Positions 17,977 to 26,327 of a stretch of DNA of 38,161 nucleotides are shown piece by piece (position 1 is the first letter of the stretch; each line of letters starts with the position of its first letter). The stretch lies in the NCBI GenBank assembly GCA_019454405.1, contig JACFOH010000006.1, positions 1 to 38,161 on the forward strand, read 5' to 3'. Made by a program: the position numbers and the translations under genes. Source of the DNA: Promineifilum sp. Its GTDB lineage: Bacteria > Chloroflexota > Anaerolineae > Promineifilales > Promineifilaceae. The notes beneath the pieces were generated by a model, which worked only from the letters and a program-made list of their open reading frames with translations, ran no database searches and was not told the DNA's origin.

Positions 17977-18010
17977 AAAGAGGACGTGCCCGGTCGAGCA
18001 CGTCCTCTTT
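17977..18010. terminator. 13-bp hairpin, probable terminator of the PucR-family gene
   Basis: AAAGAGGACGTGC (17977-17989) and its exact complement (17998-18010) flank an 8-base loop. The A/U-rich outer end gives a short U-run at the end of the 3' arm in either direction. It lies 144 bases after the PucR-family stop and before the ilv leader, so it probably insulates the two units. Confidence 0.55.
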
Positions 18011-18153
18011 AGTTCCCACTATTTCCCACTGAACCGCGCACTCTAGCGCAAGCCTTAGAAGAGTATAGAGGATTCATATTCTGGAATATACGGACAATGT
18101 GGCAGATGAATAGGGGGTTGATTTGTTCAAATTTCACAATCAGGCAGCCTTTT
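18011..18153. other. Gap after the PucR-family gene
   Basis: A 143-base non-coding stretch. The only structure seen is a 14-base inverted repeat ATATTC-TG-GAATAT at 18076-18089, which might be an operator; no promoter could be assigned to it. Confidence 0.3.
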
Positions 18154-19893
18154 TCAGGCAACTGCGCTATCGCGCTCATCCTCAGGCCGTAATTGCCATA
18201 ACTTAAGCGCAAGATGCAACGCCAGCCGCATGTTAGTCTGGTCGAGGTGCAGGCCGGTTAATTCCTGGACCCGTTCCATTCGATAGAGCAGGGTGTTGCG
18301 GTGAACGAACAGCGATTCGGCTGTCTGACTGATATTGCCGTGATGGTCAAAATAAGCTTCGACAGTCCTCACTAAGCTTCCACGATTCTGGGCATCATAT
18401 TCAGTTAACGGCCGCATAATCTCGTCGGTGAACTTACGGACATTGTCGAGTCTCTCTAGATCGTAAAGCAAGCGATAGATACCCAGACTGCTAAACTCCA
18501 CAAATTGGTTGGTCAGGTTCAACCTTTCACCCAGTTCCATGGCTTGTAATGCTTCATCATACACTGTCGGCCACTCGGTAAGCGTCATGGCGGGGCCGCT
18601 GATGCCGCCGAGCAATGTCGCGTCGGGGAATTCCATCTCGGCTTGCTCACGAATGCGGCGGCCAAGCTGGTGTGCGCTGTCCATATCTTCGTCATTTTTC
18701 AATGCCTGAAAGATAACTAGGTGCCGATTACCGTAAATATGTACCAGGGCTGGACGGGGGTGATTCGACAGCACCCAATGGACTAGCGTCTCTAGCCTTC
18801 GCAGGCTTGGGCTAGCCGAGCCTAGCCATCCAACTACCATGACGGCATGTGGCTCTCGTGTATGGTGATCCAGTCGCCCCTCAAGGCGCTCGATCTCTCT
18901 TCTGGATAAGGAGCCGGCGAGGAGGCCTTCCAGGAAATCGCCGCGTAGCGATTTTTTGGCCTCATTGACTGCCTTGGTTTTGGCCATTTCCAGCGCACAG
19001 GCTGCTGCTCCATGTTCGACTGCCAGGCTGTCGAACATATCCAACTTGTCCGCTGGACCGATGACGGACAGATAACCTCGCGCTCGATCGCCAGAAATAA
19101 TGGGGCTTAATAATCGGCCGATCGGGGTGGGAGAATCTTCGGGCGTGAGAAGTTGTTGCCAATAACTTTGGCGTGCTTTAGCAGCCGCCTTTCGGTTACG
19201 TAGTACAGGAGGTAATGCGTCTCGCTGTTCCAATGCCTTGATGATCGCATCACGATCTACGGCCATATTATTGGGCCAGCTTGCTGCCTGGATTTCCATC
19301 CGTTTGTCCTGTACGACGACGGCGTTCCCGGTGAGTTTGCTGATCACCTCCGTCATCGCACCCAGCCCCTTGCCCTCACGAGACATGGCTGAAAGTTGAC
19401 GATAGAGTTGAATCGCGCGATCGCTGGTGGCCGCCTGGCGATCAAGGAGTAATGACGCGACAGATTGGTGAATCTCTCTGATGGAAGCCGAATCTGGAGC
19501 CACTAGCATGGTCAGATTGGATGCTTTAGCTAGTTGACTAAGCTCGTCGCCTGGTGAACCCATGCATAACAGTCCGGCTATCGGCAGGTTAGCCAGCGCA
19601 GTCAGGATGTCTGGTGTTGGAGACACTCCGCGATCGTTTATGAGGGAGTTCGGGATGATGACCAGGTCGTTTGGTTCTACCTGGCTTTCGATGTCGCTCC
19701 ATCCTGCCAGAATGGTCACCCAATTGACATTTCGCCGTGTGTCATCGCCATCGCTGATAAGCGTTGTGTTGAAAGGTAAGGCGAGACGCAAGATGTCGCC
19801 AATATTGACCTGGGTATGGGTATTGTTATCGTGGCTCATACTATCAATTCGGCCGGCGACTCTTGTGAGTTTGGGGAGCGTCGCTATGACCAA
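18154..19893 (-). CDS. PucR-family transcriptional regulator
   Basis: A 579-residue cytoplasmic regulator. An N-terminal PucR ligand-type domain begins near residue 30 (VNIGDILRLALPF). A GAF-like region lies around 180-300, and a CdaR GGDEF-like region around 330-470. The C-terminal PucR helix-turn-helix is clear at about 510-570: GNISQTAESLFVHRNTLLYRMERV, i.e. the HRNT(L)xYR signature. The family controls purine or amino-acid catabolism in other bacteria, with effectors mostly unknown. Its stop faces the ilv leader, so it could act on that operon, but nothing in the sequence proves it. The start is uncertain: 19893 is a TTG, while ATG at 19839 is also in frame; neither has a good ribosome binding site. 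Confidence 0.88.
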   Translation of the reverse strand: MVIATLPKLTRVAGRIDSMSHDNNTHTQVNIGDILRLALPFNTTLISDGDDTRRNVNWVTILAGWSDIESQVEPNDLVIIPNSLINDRGVSPTPDILTALANLPIAGLLCMGSPGDELSQLAKASNLTMLVAPDSASIREIHQSVASLLLDRQAATSDRAIQLYRQLSAMSREGKGLGAMTEVISKLTGNAVVVQDKRMEIQAASWPNNMAVDRDAIIKALEQRDALPPVLRNRKAAAKARQSYWQQLLTPEDSPTPIGRLLSPIISGDRARGYLSVIGPADKLDMFDSLAVEHGAAACALEMAKTKAVNEAKKSLRGDFLEGLLAGSLSRREIERLEGRLDHHTREPHAVMVVGWLGSASPSLRRLETLVHWVLSNHPRPALVHIYGNRHLVIFQALKNDEDMDSAHQLGRRIREQAEMEFPDATLLGGISGPAMTLTEWPTVYDEALQAMELGERLNLTNQFVEFSSLGIYRLLYDLERLDNVRKFTDEIMRPLTEYDAQNRGSLVRTVEAYFDHHGNISQTAESLFVHRNTLLYRMERVQELTGLHLDQTNMRLALHLALKLWQLRPEDERDSAVA

Positions 19894-19931
19894 ATGGACC
19901 CCAGGGTAGTTAAATAACCGGGCCAGCCCGC

Positions 19932-22040
19932 CTATTTCAGATATAGGCCTGACGCGTTTCCATCTGGGCCCTGGATCGGTAAGGAGACAATAAATGTTGT
20001 GCCCTCGCCCATTTTACTCGCAATCGATATCTCTCCGCCATGTTGTTCGATGATCCGGTGACACGTCGCCAGGCCAAGCCCGGTTCCCTGCCCTGGGCCT
20101 TTGGTTGTGTAGAATGGCTCGAAAACGTGTAATGTTTCGGCCGAGGTCATTCCTTTGCCGTTATCGTATAGAAGTACCTGGACTGATTGCCCGTCTTTGT
20201 CCAATCGGGCGGTAATATTCAGTTGCCGGTTATCGTTTATGTGTAGCAGCGCGTCACGTGCATTTAGCAACAAATTAAGCCAGACGCTTTTCATGTGCTC
20301 CCAACTGGCAATGACCTTGGGGAGCGAGCCGTCTATCTCTTTTGTAACATTGATCTTGGCCGACTGGAGTTGATAGTTGACCAGATCAAGCGCTTCCTGA
20401 AGTGATTCATCTACGCGACCTTCGGTGAAACTGTATTGTTCCTGTCGCGCAAAGTCGAGTAACCCTCGCACGACCTTGGCTGCACGCTCTCCGGCTCGGG
20501 CGATTAGATCGACAGACTCGAAATTTTCATCCTCCACCGGCATGATCATTTTCAGCATCTGGGCATTGGCGTTAATGGCTGTAAGTGGGTTATTAATTTC
20601 ATGGGCTACGCCGGCGGCCAATTGGCCGATAGCGGCCAATTTACCGGCCTGCATCAACGAACTCTCCAGCCGCCGCTCTTCAGTCTTGTTTTGCCATACT
20701 AGCACTGCACGAGCCGAGTTGGCTTGTTTTCCGGGTATGGGGTAGGCGCTGACTTCCCACTCGCGCGGTAGATGATCTTCCCCCGTCCATTTTACCGGCC
20801 AATGTTGCTCGGTTTTTTCCTTTAGTGTCAGGCCCACCTTGCAATGATCGCAGGGCTGCGTGCGATTATAGAAGGCGCGAAAACAGACGCGGCCGCTGAG
20901 CGCTTCCGGGGTTGTGCCCAGTTCGTCAGCCTTGCTTTTGTTCACGACGACTAATTTCCAGTCATCGGTGATGGTATAGATGGGATGGGCGATTCCATCT
21001 ATGAGGGCCTGGAGTGTGTCACGCCCTTCGGATAGTTCCTGATGGCGTATCCGGATGCGCTGAAACAGCCAGGCATTTTCAATTGCTTCACTGATCGAGC
21101 TGGCCAGCGAGGAGAACAGATCAACATCTACATCGGAGAACTGACCGACGCGTTTGTTGTAGGCGGCCAGCACACCGACCGGCTGACCTCGTACTGTTAG
21201 CGGCGTCGCCAGCATCGATCGTACACTATAACCTATCGGTGAGTCGCGTGACGGATCGTACCGTGGATCACCGGCGACTTGATTTAGGCATAACGTCTCT
21301 TGCCCACTCCACGCAGTTCCCAGAACACCTATGCCTTTGTCGGTCGATGGAAAAACATGGGCCGGGATGGCTCCCTTGTAATGCCGGACATGCTGGCAAT
21401 GCAGCTTGCCGCCCTCGACGATAAGGACAGCTGCCATTTCGACTTCGAGTATGGCATCTACGCCGCGAATGGCTGTCGTATAGACTTGGCTGGTTTCCAG
21501 GGTGGCGGCGACGGCCTGGCTAATGCGGTTCAAAGCTGCCAATTGGCGACTCTGCCGATGAAGTTGCTTCTCGAGTTGTTGGGTACGCAATATGGTTTTT
21601 ACCCGCGCCAACAACTCTTGCATGTAGTATGGTTTGGTGATGTAGTCATCCGCGCCGGCTGATAACGCCTGCACTTTTTCATCGTTGCTGGCTGCCGCGG
21701 TCAGGAGGACGACTCGGGTAAGATTCAAATCAGGGTGTTGCCGAATCCAGGCCAGAACGTCCAGCCCTGTCATTTCCGGCATTTTCATATCGAGCAAGAC
21801 GAGATCGATCTCTGTGGCATTGCCGATAGATTTTTCCAGGAAGGTAACTGCCTCTCGACCGTCATGAACGATCTCGACGCGGTAGCCCTCCTTCCTGATC
21901 AGAAATTCGGCCAACGAATCGGCGATCTCAACTTCGTCGTCGACGACCAGAATTCGGGCTGTATCCGATGATTCCGTGGGAGGAGGGGAGGTGATGCGTG
22001 GGGTCGTGATGGGCCGGCGGGAATGCTCATCTACAAGCAT
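19932..22040 (-). CDS. Hybrid sensor histidine kinase (receiver-GAF-PAS-kinase)
   Basis: A 702-residue soluble signalling protein. Order: receiver domain (about 30-151, ILVVDDE, phospho-Asp84 in LLDMKMPEMTG), GAF (168-326), PAS (343-458), HisKA with the phospho-acceptor His480 in AAGVAHEINNPL, and HATPase with N-box WLNLLLNARDAL and G-boxes DNGKGM and GQGTGLGLAT. No membrane segment is present, so it senses an internal signal. The PAS domain carries C386 and C397-x2-C400, a possible metal or redox site. The frame is open up to 22271, but those 77 codons overlap the response regulator out of frame and are Ser/Arg-rich shadow sequence, so I start at ATG 22040. It lies 88 bases after the response regulator and is likely in one operon with it. 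Confidence 0.9.
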   Translation of the reverse strand: MLVDEHSRRPITTPRITSPPPTESSDTARILVVDDEVEIADSLAEFLIRKEGYRVEIVHDGREAVTFLEKSIGNATEIDLVLLDMKMPEMTGLDVLAWIRQHPDLNLTRVVLLTAAASNDEKVQALSAGADDYITKPYYMQELLARVKTILRTQQLEKQLHRQSRQLAALNRISQAVAATLETSQVYTTAIRGVDAILEVEMAAVLIVEGGKLHCQHVRHYKGAIPAHVFPSTDKGIGVLGTAWSGQETLCLNQVAGDPRYDPSRDSPIGYSVRSMLATPLTVRGQPVGVLAAYNKRVGQFSDVDVDLFSSLASSISEAIENAWLFQRIRIRHQELSEGRDTLQALIDGIAHPIYTITDDWKLVVVNKSKADELGTTPEALSGRVCFRAFYNRTQPCDHCKVGLTLKEKTEQHWPVKWTGEDHLPREWEVSAYPIPGKQANSARAVLVWQNKTEERRLESSLMQAGKLAAIGQLAAGVAHEINNPLTAINANAQMLKMIMPVEDENFESVDLIARAGERAAKVVRGLLDFARQEQYSFTEGRVDESLQEALDLVNYQLQSAKINVTKEIDGSLPKVIASWEHMKSVWLNLLLNARDALLHINDNRQLNITARLDKDGQSVQVLLYDNGKGMTSAETLHVFEPFYTTKGPGQGTGLGLATCHRIIEQHGGEISIASKMGEGTTFIVSLPIQGPDGNASGLYLK

Positions 22041-22128
22041 TCCCGTGGCGGCCTCATCCGTATCTACGTCAGGCTTCGATTGACTGGAAAGCTCTTTTAA
22101 GCGCTTCCCATTTGAGCCATCGAGCGTT

Positions 22129-22842
22129 CTATCCAAGCGTCGCCTCAGATGAGAAGGAATACCCGTGGCCCTGGATCGTCTTGATATAGATCGGGTCCGT
22201 GGGTTGTGGCTCGATCTTTTCGCGCAGGTTTTTGATATGCGCCCTGACAAGCTCAGGACTACCCGTGTCACGTGGATAATCCCATACGTCTTGTAATAGC
22301 TGTTGGCTGTTAAATACTTGATCCGCGTGACTCATCAGATGATAGAGCAGATCAAATTGCACGTTGGTCAGCAAGATAGTCTGATTCGGTGTGGTCACTT
22401 TGAACGTACGACAATCCAGAACGACATTACCGACAACTACCTCATTGATCACCATCTCTTCAACTTTTTCGGGGCCGGCTCTCCGCAGGATAGCCTTGAC
22501 CCGTAATTCAAGCTCCTGCATGTTAAACGGTTTCACAAGGTAGTCGTCGCCACCGGCTCTGAAACCCTCGATCTTGTCTTCATCCTTGGCTTTCGCTGTC
22601 AAGAATAGAACCGGCACGTCTTGCAACAATGGATCGCCCCGAATCTGGCGGCATACTTGATACCCGTCTACGCCGGGCATCATGATATCCAGGATGAACA
22701 GGTCAGGTCGGTGCCTCCGGGCCAATTGCAGACCTTCAATGCCGCTATTAGCCGTCATTACCTGGTAATCGTAATGTTTCAGCGCTCTCTGTAATGTTCG
22801 TGAAACCAGATCATCATCGTCAATGACCAGAATCAGGGCCAT
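22129..22842 (-). CDS. OmpR/PhoB-family response regulator
   Basis: A 237-residue two-domain regulator. The receiver (1-122) has ILVIDDDD, phospho-Asp52 in LFILDIMMPGVDG, Thr in FLTAKA and Lys in YLVKPF. The C-terminal winged helix (about 132-232) has LLTNVQFDLLYHL and the recognition region VRAHIKNLREKIEP, ending in TIQGHGYSF. AAGGGG precedes the ATG. It is presumably partnered with the hybrid kinase encoded immediately downstream. An inverted repeat around a TATACT box in its promoter region may be its own binding site. Confidence 0.93.
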   Translation of the reverse strand: MALILVIDDDDLVSRTLQRALKHYDYQVMTANSGIEGLQLARRHRPDLFILDIMMPGVDGYQVCRQIRGDPLLQDVPVLFLTAKAKDEDKIEGFRAGGDDYLVKPFNMQELELRVKAILRRAGPEKVEEMVINEVVVGNVVLDCRTFKVTTPNQTILLTNVQFDLLYHLMSHADQVFNSQQLLQDVWDYPRDTGSPELVRAHIKNLREKIEPQPTDPIYIKTIQGHGYSFSSEATLG

Positions 22843-22866
22843 AGTACTTCTACCCCTTCAAGTTTT

Positions 22867-22924
22867 GTAACGAATTGGCTACCAGTATAACCTAACGACA
22901 CGGCCCCGGCAGTATATTCGTTAC
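22867..22924 (-). promoter_or_regulatory. Promoter region of the response regulator with 9-bp inverted repeat
   Basis: GTAACGAAT (22867-22875) and ATTCGTTAC (22916-22924) are exact complements 40 bases apart. Between them on the minus strand is TATACT (plus 22884-22889), a good -10 hexamer with no clear -35. Activator dependence or autoregulation would explain the poor -35 (inference). Confidence 0.4.
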
Positions 22925-22927
22925 TTT

Positions 22928-24205
22928 TTACACTAGCAGGCGGAGAGGGTTCTCTAGGAGTTCTTTGAGTCGCTGCATATATCTTGCCGCCTCGGCTCCA
23001 TCTGTTACACGATGGTCGGCCGATATAGTGGCTTTCATCCGCATGCCTACCGCTAATTGACCGTCTTTCACCACGGGGACTTCTCGCACTGACCCGATCG
23101 CCAGAATAGCTGCTTCCGGCGGATTAATGATCGCGATGAAGTGGTCGACGTCGAAGGCGCCCAGGTTGCTGACGGTGAATGTTCCTCCCTCGACGTCATC
23201 GGGACGGACCTTGCCCGAGCGGGCGCGCTCGATCATGGCTCGATTATCAGCCGCCACTTTTGAAAGCGTTGATACGTCTGTATCTTTCTGAACAATCGTC
23301 GTCAGACCGCCTTCCACGGCTACGGCCGAACCGATATTGATGCGCTTGTGAAGGACGATCTTGTCTCCGGCGAAGGAGGCATTTAAGTTCGAGAAGTCGC
23401 GCACTGCCAATGCCGCGGCCTTAACGATGATATCGTTCACTGAGATTTTCTGGTCTTCGGGCAGCGTGCCGTTGATCTCCTTGCGCAGCGTTAACGCCCG
23501 AGCCATATCGATCTCCGTTGTTACGTAGAAATGGGGGACGGTTGTTTTGCTTTCGACCATGCGGCGACTGATGGCTGAACGCAGGCGCGTGAGGGGGAGT
23601 TCCTCGCTATCTGGACCGACTGCTACTGGAGTGATGGCCACCTGGGGTGCTATAGCTTGAGCGGGTGCCGATTGTGGCTTTTCAGCATAGGCCTCAACGT
23701 CCGATTTGGTTATTCGACCGTCCGGACCACTGCCGGCCACGCGTAGTAAATCGATTCCGCGCTCCTCCGCCAGGCGCCTTGCCACGGGAGTCGCCTTGAC
23801 TCCGCCGGGGTATGTTTCATCCGGTTGGGCCGCTGACGGTGGCGCCACATGGGGGGCCACAGGAGATTCTTCAGTTTCGGTCGTCGCTGTGGGCTGGGCC
23901 TCAGTCGGCACGGCTTTGGTCGCCGGAGCCACACCGTTACCACCTATCATTCCGGAGATGTCCTCACCTTCTGAGCCAACGATGGCCATATTGGCGCCGA
24001 CGGGTACGATATCACCCGGCTCGTGTAGCAGTTTCAGCAGTGTGCCGCTGAGGTGAGATTCCAGTTCCAGCGTAGCTTTATCTGATTCGATCTCGGCAAC
24101 GACATCGCCCTTATCGACGGCGTCGCCAACCTGCTTCACCCAGGTATTCAACACGCCTTCGCGCATGTCAAAGCCTAATTTCGGCATAACGATGAAATCG
24201 GCCAT
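22928..24205 (-). CDS. pdhC: 2-oxoacid (pyruvate) dehydrogenase E2, dihydrolipoamide acyltransferase
   Basis: Core component of a 2-oxoacid dehydrogenase complex that transfers the acyl group from lipoate to CoA. The 425-residue protein has one lipoyl domain with the modified Lys43 in ESDKATLELES, an Ala/Pro-rich linker, the E1/E3-binding domain about 137-175 (ATPVARRLAEERGIDL), and a catalytic domain with the active-site DHRVTDG (His398, Asp402). Its start codon overlaps the E1beta stop by one base. Pyruvate is favoured by gene order and E1 type, but a branched-chain 2-oxoacid substrate cannot be excluded, notably because branched-chain genes lie nearby. No E3 gene is in the window. Confidence 0.9.
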   Translation of the reverse strand: MADFIVMPKLGFDMREGVLNTWVKQVGDAVDKGDVVAEIESDKATLELESHLSGTLLKLLHEPGDIVPVGANMAIVGSEGEDISGMIGGNGVAPATKAVPTEAQPTATTETEESPVAPHVAPPSAAQPDETYPGGVKATPVARRLAEERGIDLLRVAGSGPDGRITKSDVEAYAEKPQSAPAQAIAPQVAITPVAVGPDSEELPLTRLRSAISRRMVESKTTVPHFYVTTEIDMARALTLRKEINGTLPEDQKISVNDIIVKAAALAVRDFSNLNASFAGDKIVLHKRINIGSAVAVEGGLTTIVQKDTDVSTLSKVAADNRAMIERARSGKVRPDDVEGGTFTVSNLGAFDVDHFIAIINPPEAAILAIGSVREVPVVKDGQLAVGMRMKATISADHRVTDGAEAARYMQRLKELLENPLRLLV

Positions 24206-25176
24206 TAGACAATCTCCTTCACTGCGGCAACTACGCGATCCTTGTTAATCAGAGCTGCTTGTTCTAACTCTCGCGAGTACGGCAAGGGTGTCTCCAATTG
24301 TGCTACCCGCTTCACTGGAGCATCCATGAAATCAAACCCTTCTTCTTGCAGGCGAGCGGCAACCTCGGCTCCAATGCCGTATGAGCGCCAACCCTCCTCA
24401 ACAACAACGGCTCGGAAAGTCTTGCGGAACGAATCCAGTACCGGGCCCATATCCAGTGGTCGCAATGAGCGCAAATCGACAACCTCTGCCTCGATCCCTT
24501 CTTCCGCTAATTGTTTGGCCGCTTCTAGTGCAACCTGTAGCCCTTGAGCATAGGCTACGATTGTGACATCGTCGCCCTCTCGCTTTACGTCTGATTTTCC
24601 GATCGGAACAACGTAATCACCCTCTGGTACTTCGCCACGGACCTGGTAAAGCGCCTGATGCTCGATGAACAGGACCGGATCCTCAGTACGGATGGCTGAT
24701 TTTAGCAATCCTTTGGCGTCGTAGGGTGTGCCGGGTGAGACGACTTTAAGCCCCGGGAAGTGGGCGAAAATGACGTCGGGTGTGTGACTATGAGTGGCTC
24801 CCAACTGTCGACCGCTGCCGCCTGGAGCGCGGAAAACGGCTGGGCATTTAATTTGACCGCCGAACATATAATGAACTTTTGCGGCATGATTCACGAGTTG
24901 GTCAAGTGCCAGGAAAGCGAAGTTAATTGTCATAAACTCAGCCACTGGCCGAAGCCCGTTCATAGCCGCTCCGACGGCCACGCCGCCGATAGCCATCTCC
25001 GAGATCGGCGTGTCTCGTACGCGCTTGGCGCCAAACTCGTCGTAGAAGCCGCGGGTTACGGCGTAAGAGCCGCCCCACACGCCAACTTCTTCGCCCATAA
25101 TAAAGACGGTTTCGTCGCGCCGCATTTCCTCGCGCAGGGCGTCGGTAATTGCCTGTCGCATGGTGATAAGTGCCAT
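24205..25176 (-). CDS. pdhB: 2-oxoacid (pyruvate) dehydrogenase E1 beta subunit
   Basis: Beta subunit of the thiamine-diphosphate-dependent E1. The 323 residues begin MALITMRQAITDALREEM, include FIMGEEVGVWGG (the ThDP-activating Glu region), FRAPGGSGRQLGATHSHT, and the C-terminal transketolase domain DLRSLRPLDMGPVL with VVEEGWRSYGIGAE. Length is standard. AGGAG precedes the ATG, and the gene lies 37 bases after E1alpha. It forms a heterotetramer with PdhA. Confidence 0.93.
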   Translation of the reverse strand: MALITMRQAITDALREEMRRDETVFIMGEEVGVWGGSYAVTRGFYDEFGAKRVRDTPISEMAIGGVAVGAAMNGLRPVAEFMTINFAFLALDQLVNHAAKVHYMFGGQIKCPAVFRAPGGSGRQLGATHSHTPDVIFAHFPGLKVVSPGTPYDAKGLLKSAIRTEDPVLFIEHQALYQVRGEVPEGDYVVPIGKSDVKREGDDVTIVAYAQGLQVALEAAKQLAEEGIEAEVVDLRSLRPLDMGPVLDSFRKTFRAVVVEEGWRSYGIGAEVAARLQEEGFDFMDAPVKRVAQLETPLPYSRELEQAALINKDRVVAAVKEIV

Positions 25177-25213
25177 ACTAGCTCCTGTATAAACCTCAAG
25201 AACGTCAAGCTAT

Positions 25214-26173
25214 TCAGGCTTCGACGTAGATATTATCGAATAATGTATCAAGCGCGGGGAAGGGGGATTTCTCGGCAAAATCAACGGCCTGTTCGATAAC
25301 CTTTTCGACCTCCTGGTCGATATCTTCCAATGTTTCCTTGCCTGCGATTTTCTTTTCGAGGATGTAGCGTTCCAGAACACCTATTGGATCATCCTCACGC
25401 CATTTGGCGACTTCTTCCTTGGTTCGGTATCTCAACGGGTCACCCATGCTGTGCCCTTCATAGCGATAGGTTATTACGTCGAGGAATTGCGGACCTTTGC
25501 CATCATGGATAGCGGCAATCGCGTCTCTTGTCGCCTCATAGACTTCGATGACATTCATGCCGTCAACTTTCTTCGGCTCCATGCCATAGGCGAGGGCTTT
25601 GGTCGAAATATCCGGCACGGCCGAGGCTCGATCGACTGCCGTGCCCATCCCATACTGATTGTTTTCAACGATGTAGATGACGGGCAAATCCCAGACGCCG
25701 GCCAGGTTGAGGGATTCATGGAAATAGCCGATATTAGTCGAACCATCGCCCATATAGCACAGCACGACTGCATCTGTTCCGTTGTATTGTTCAGCCAGAG
25801 CGATCCCCGTTCCTAAAGGTACATGGCCACCGACGATACCATAGCCGCCCCAATAGTTATGAGCCACGTCGGCCATGTGCATCGAGCCGCCACGCCCCTT
25901 GCTGATGCCAGTTTCTTTTCCCAGCAATTCGGCCATCAGGGCGCCGGGATCCGTGCCGACGACGAGGGCGTGAGCGTGGTCACGATAGGCAGTGATAACA
26001 TGATCCTGCTTGCGGCGTGCCCCAATCGACCCGACAGCTACTGCTTCCTGACCAATATAGAGATGCAGGAATCCGCCAATTTTCCCTAATTGATAAAGCT
26101 CGGCGCTTCTTTGTTCAAATCGACGAACTAATACCATTTGTCGGTACCAGTCTAGTAACGTCGCCTTATCCAT
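25214..26173 (-). CDS. pdhA: 2-oxoacid (pyruvate) dehydrogenase E1 alpha subunit
   Basis: Alpha subunit of E1, which decarboxylates the 2-oxoacid and acylates the lipoyl group. The 319-residue protein contains GFLHLYIGQEAVAVG, GKGRGGSMHM-like KGRGGSMHM (92-100), the ThDP motif GDGS (142-145) ending at NN (171-172), and the mobile loop YRYEGHSMGDPLRYR. AAGGAG lies six bases before the ATG. It is the first gene of a three-gene operon with E1beta and E2. The acceptor could be a PDH or acetoin/branched-chain complex; PDH is the simplest reading. Confidence 0.92.
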   Translation of the reverse strand: MDKATLLDWYRQMVLVRRFEQRSAELYQLGKIGGFLHLYIGQEAVAVGSIGARRKQDHVITAYRDHAHALVVGTDPGALMAELLGKETGISKGRGGSMHMADVAHNYWGGYGIVGGHVPLGTGIALAEQYNGTDAVVLCYMGDGSTNIGYFHESLNLAGVWDLPVIYIVENNQYGMGTAVDRASAVPDISTKALAYGMEPKKVDGMNVIEVYEATRDAIAAIHDGKGPQFLDVITYRYEGHSMGDPLRYRTKEEVAKWREDDPIGVLERYILEKKIAGKETLEDIDQEVEKVIEQAVDFAEKSPFPALDTLFDNIYVEA

Positions 26174-26253
26174 TCATATCTCCTTCATTTGTGGTGGACG
26201 GAACTGAATCCGTTGAGCAAACAGTGGTAGTGAAGAAGTTTAGCAAATATCAC

Positions 26254-26267
26254 GGTCGCCGGCGACC
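26254..26267. promoter_or_regulatory. 14-bp perfect palindrome upstream of pdhA
   Basis: GGTCGCCGGCGACC lies in the 154-base gap between thrB and pdhA, about 80-94 bases before the pdhA ATG. Its position fits an operator, but no matching -10/-35 pair could be defined. Confidence 0.35.
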
Positions 26268-26327
26268 TGCATCTTATGCCGGCGTGACATGTGAAGATGC
26301 CGAAGCATATCGCTCGGGAGCGACATG

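Noticed and set aside
17763..17978. 72-codon minus-strand frame as a longer protein
   Set aside because: Its first 45 codons show no coding character; only the last 27 form the leader peptide with the branched-chain run.
17692..18010. T-box riboswitch in the ilv leader
   Set aside because: No T-box consensus (AGGGUGGNACCGCG-like) or specifier stem was found; the leader peptide explains the terminator better.
22041..22271. N-terminal extension of the sensor kinase
   Set aside because: It overlaps the response regulator out of frame by 143 bases and has Ser/Arg-rich shadow composition.
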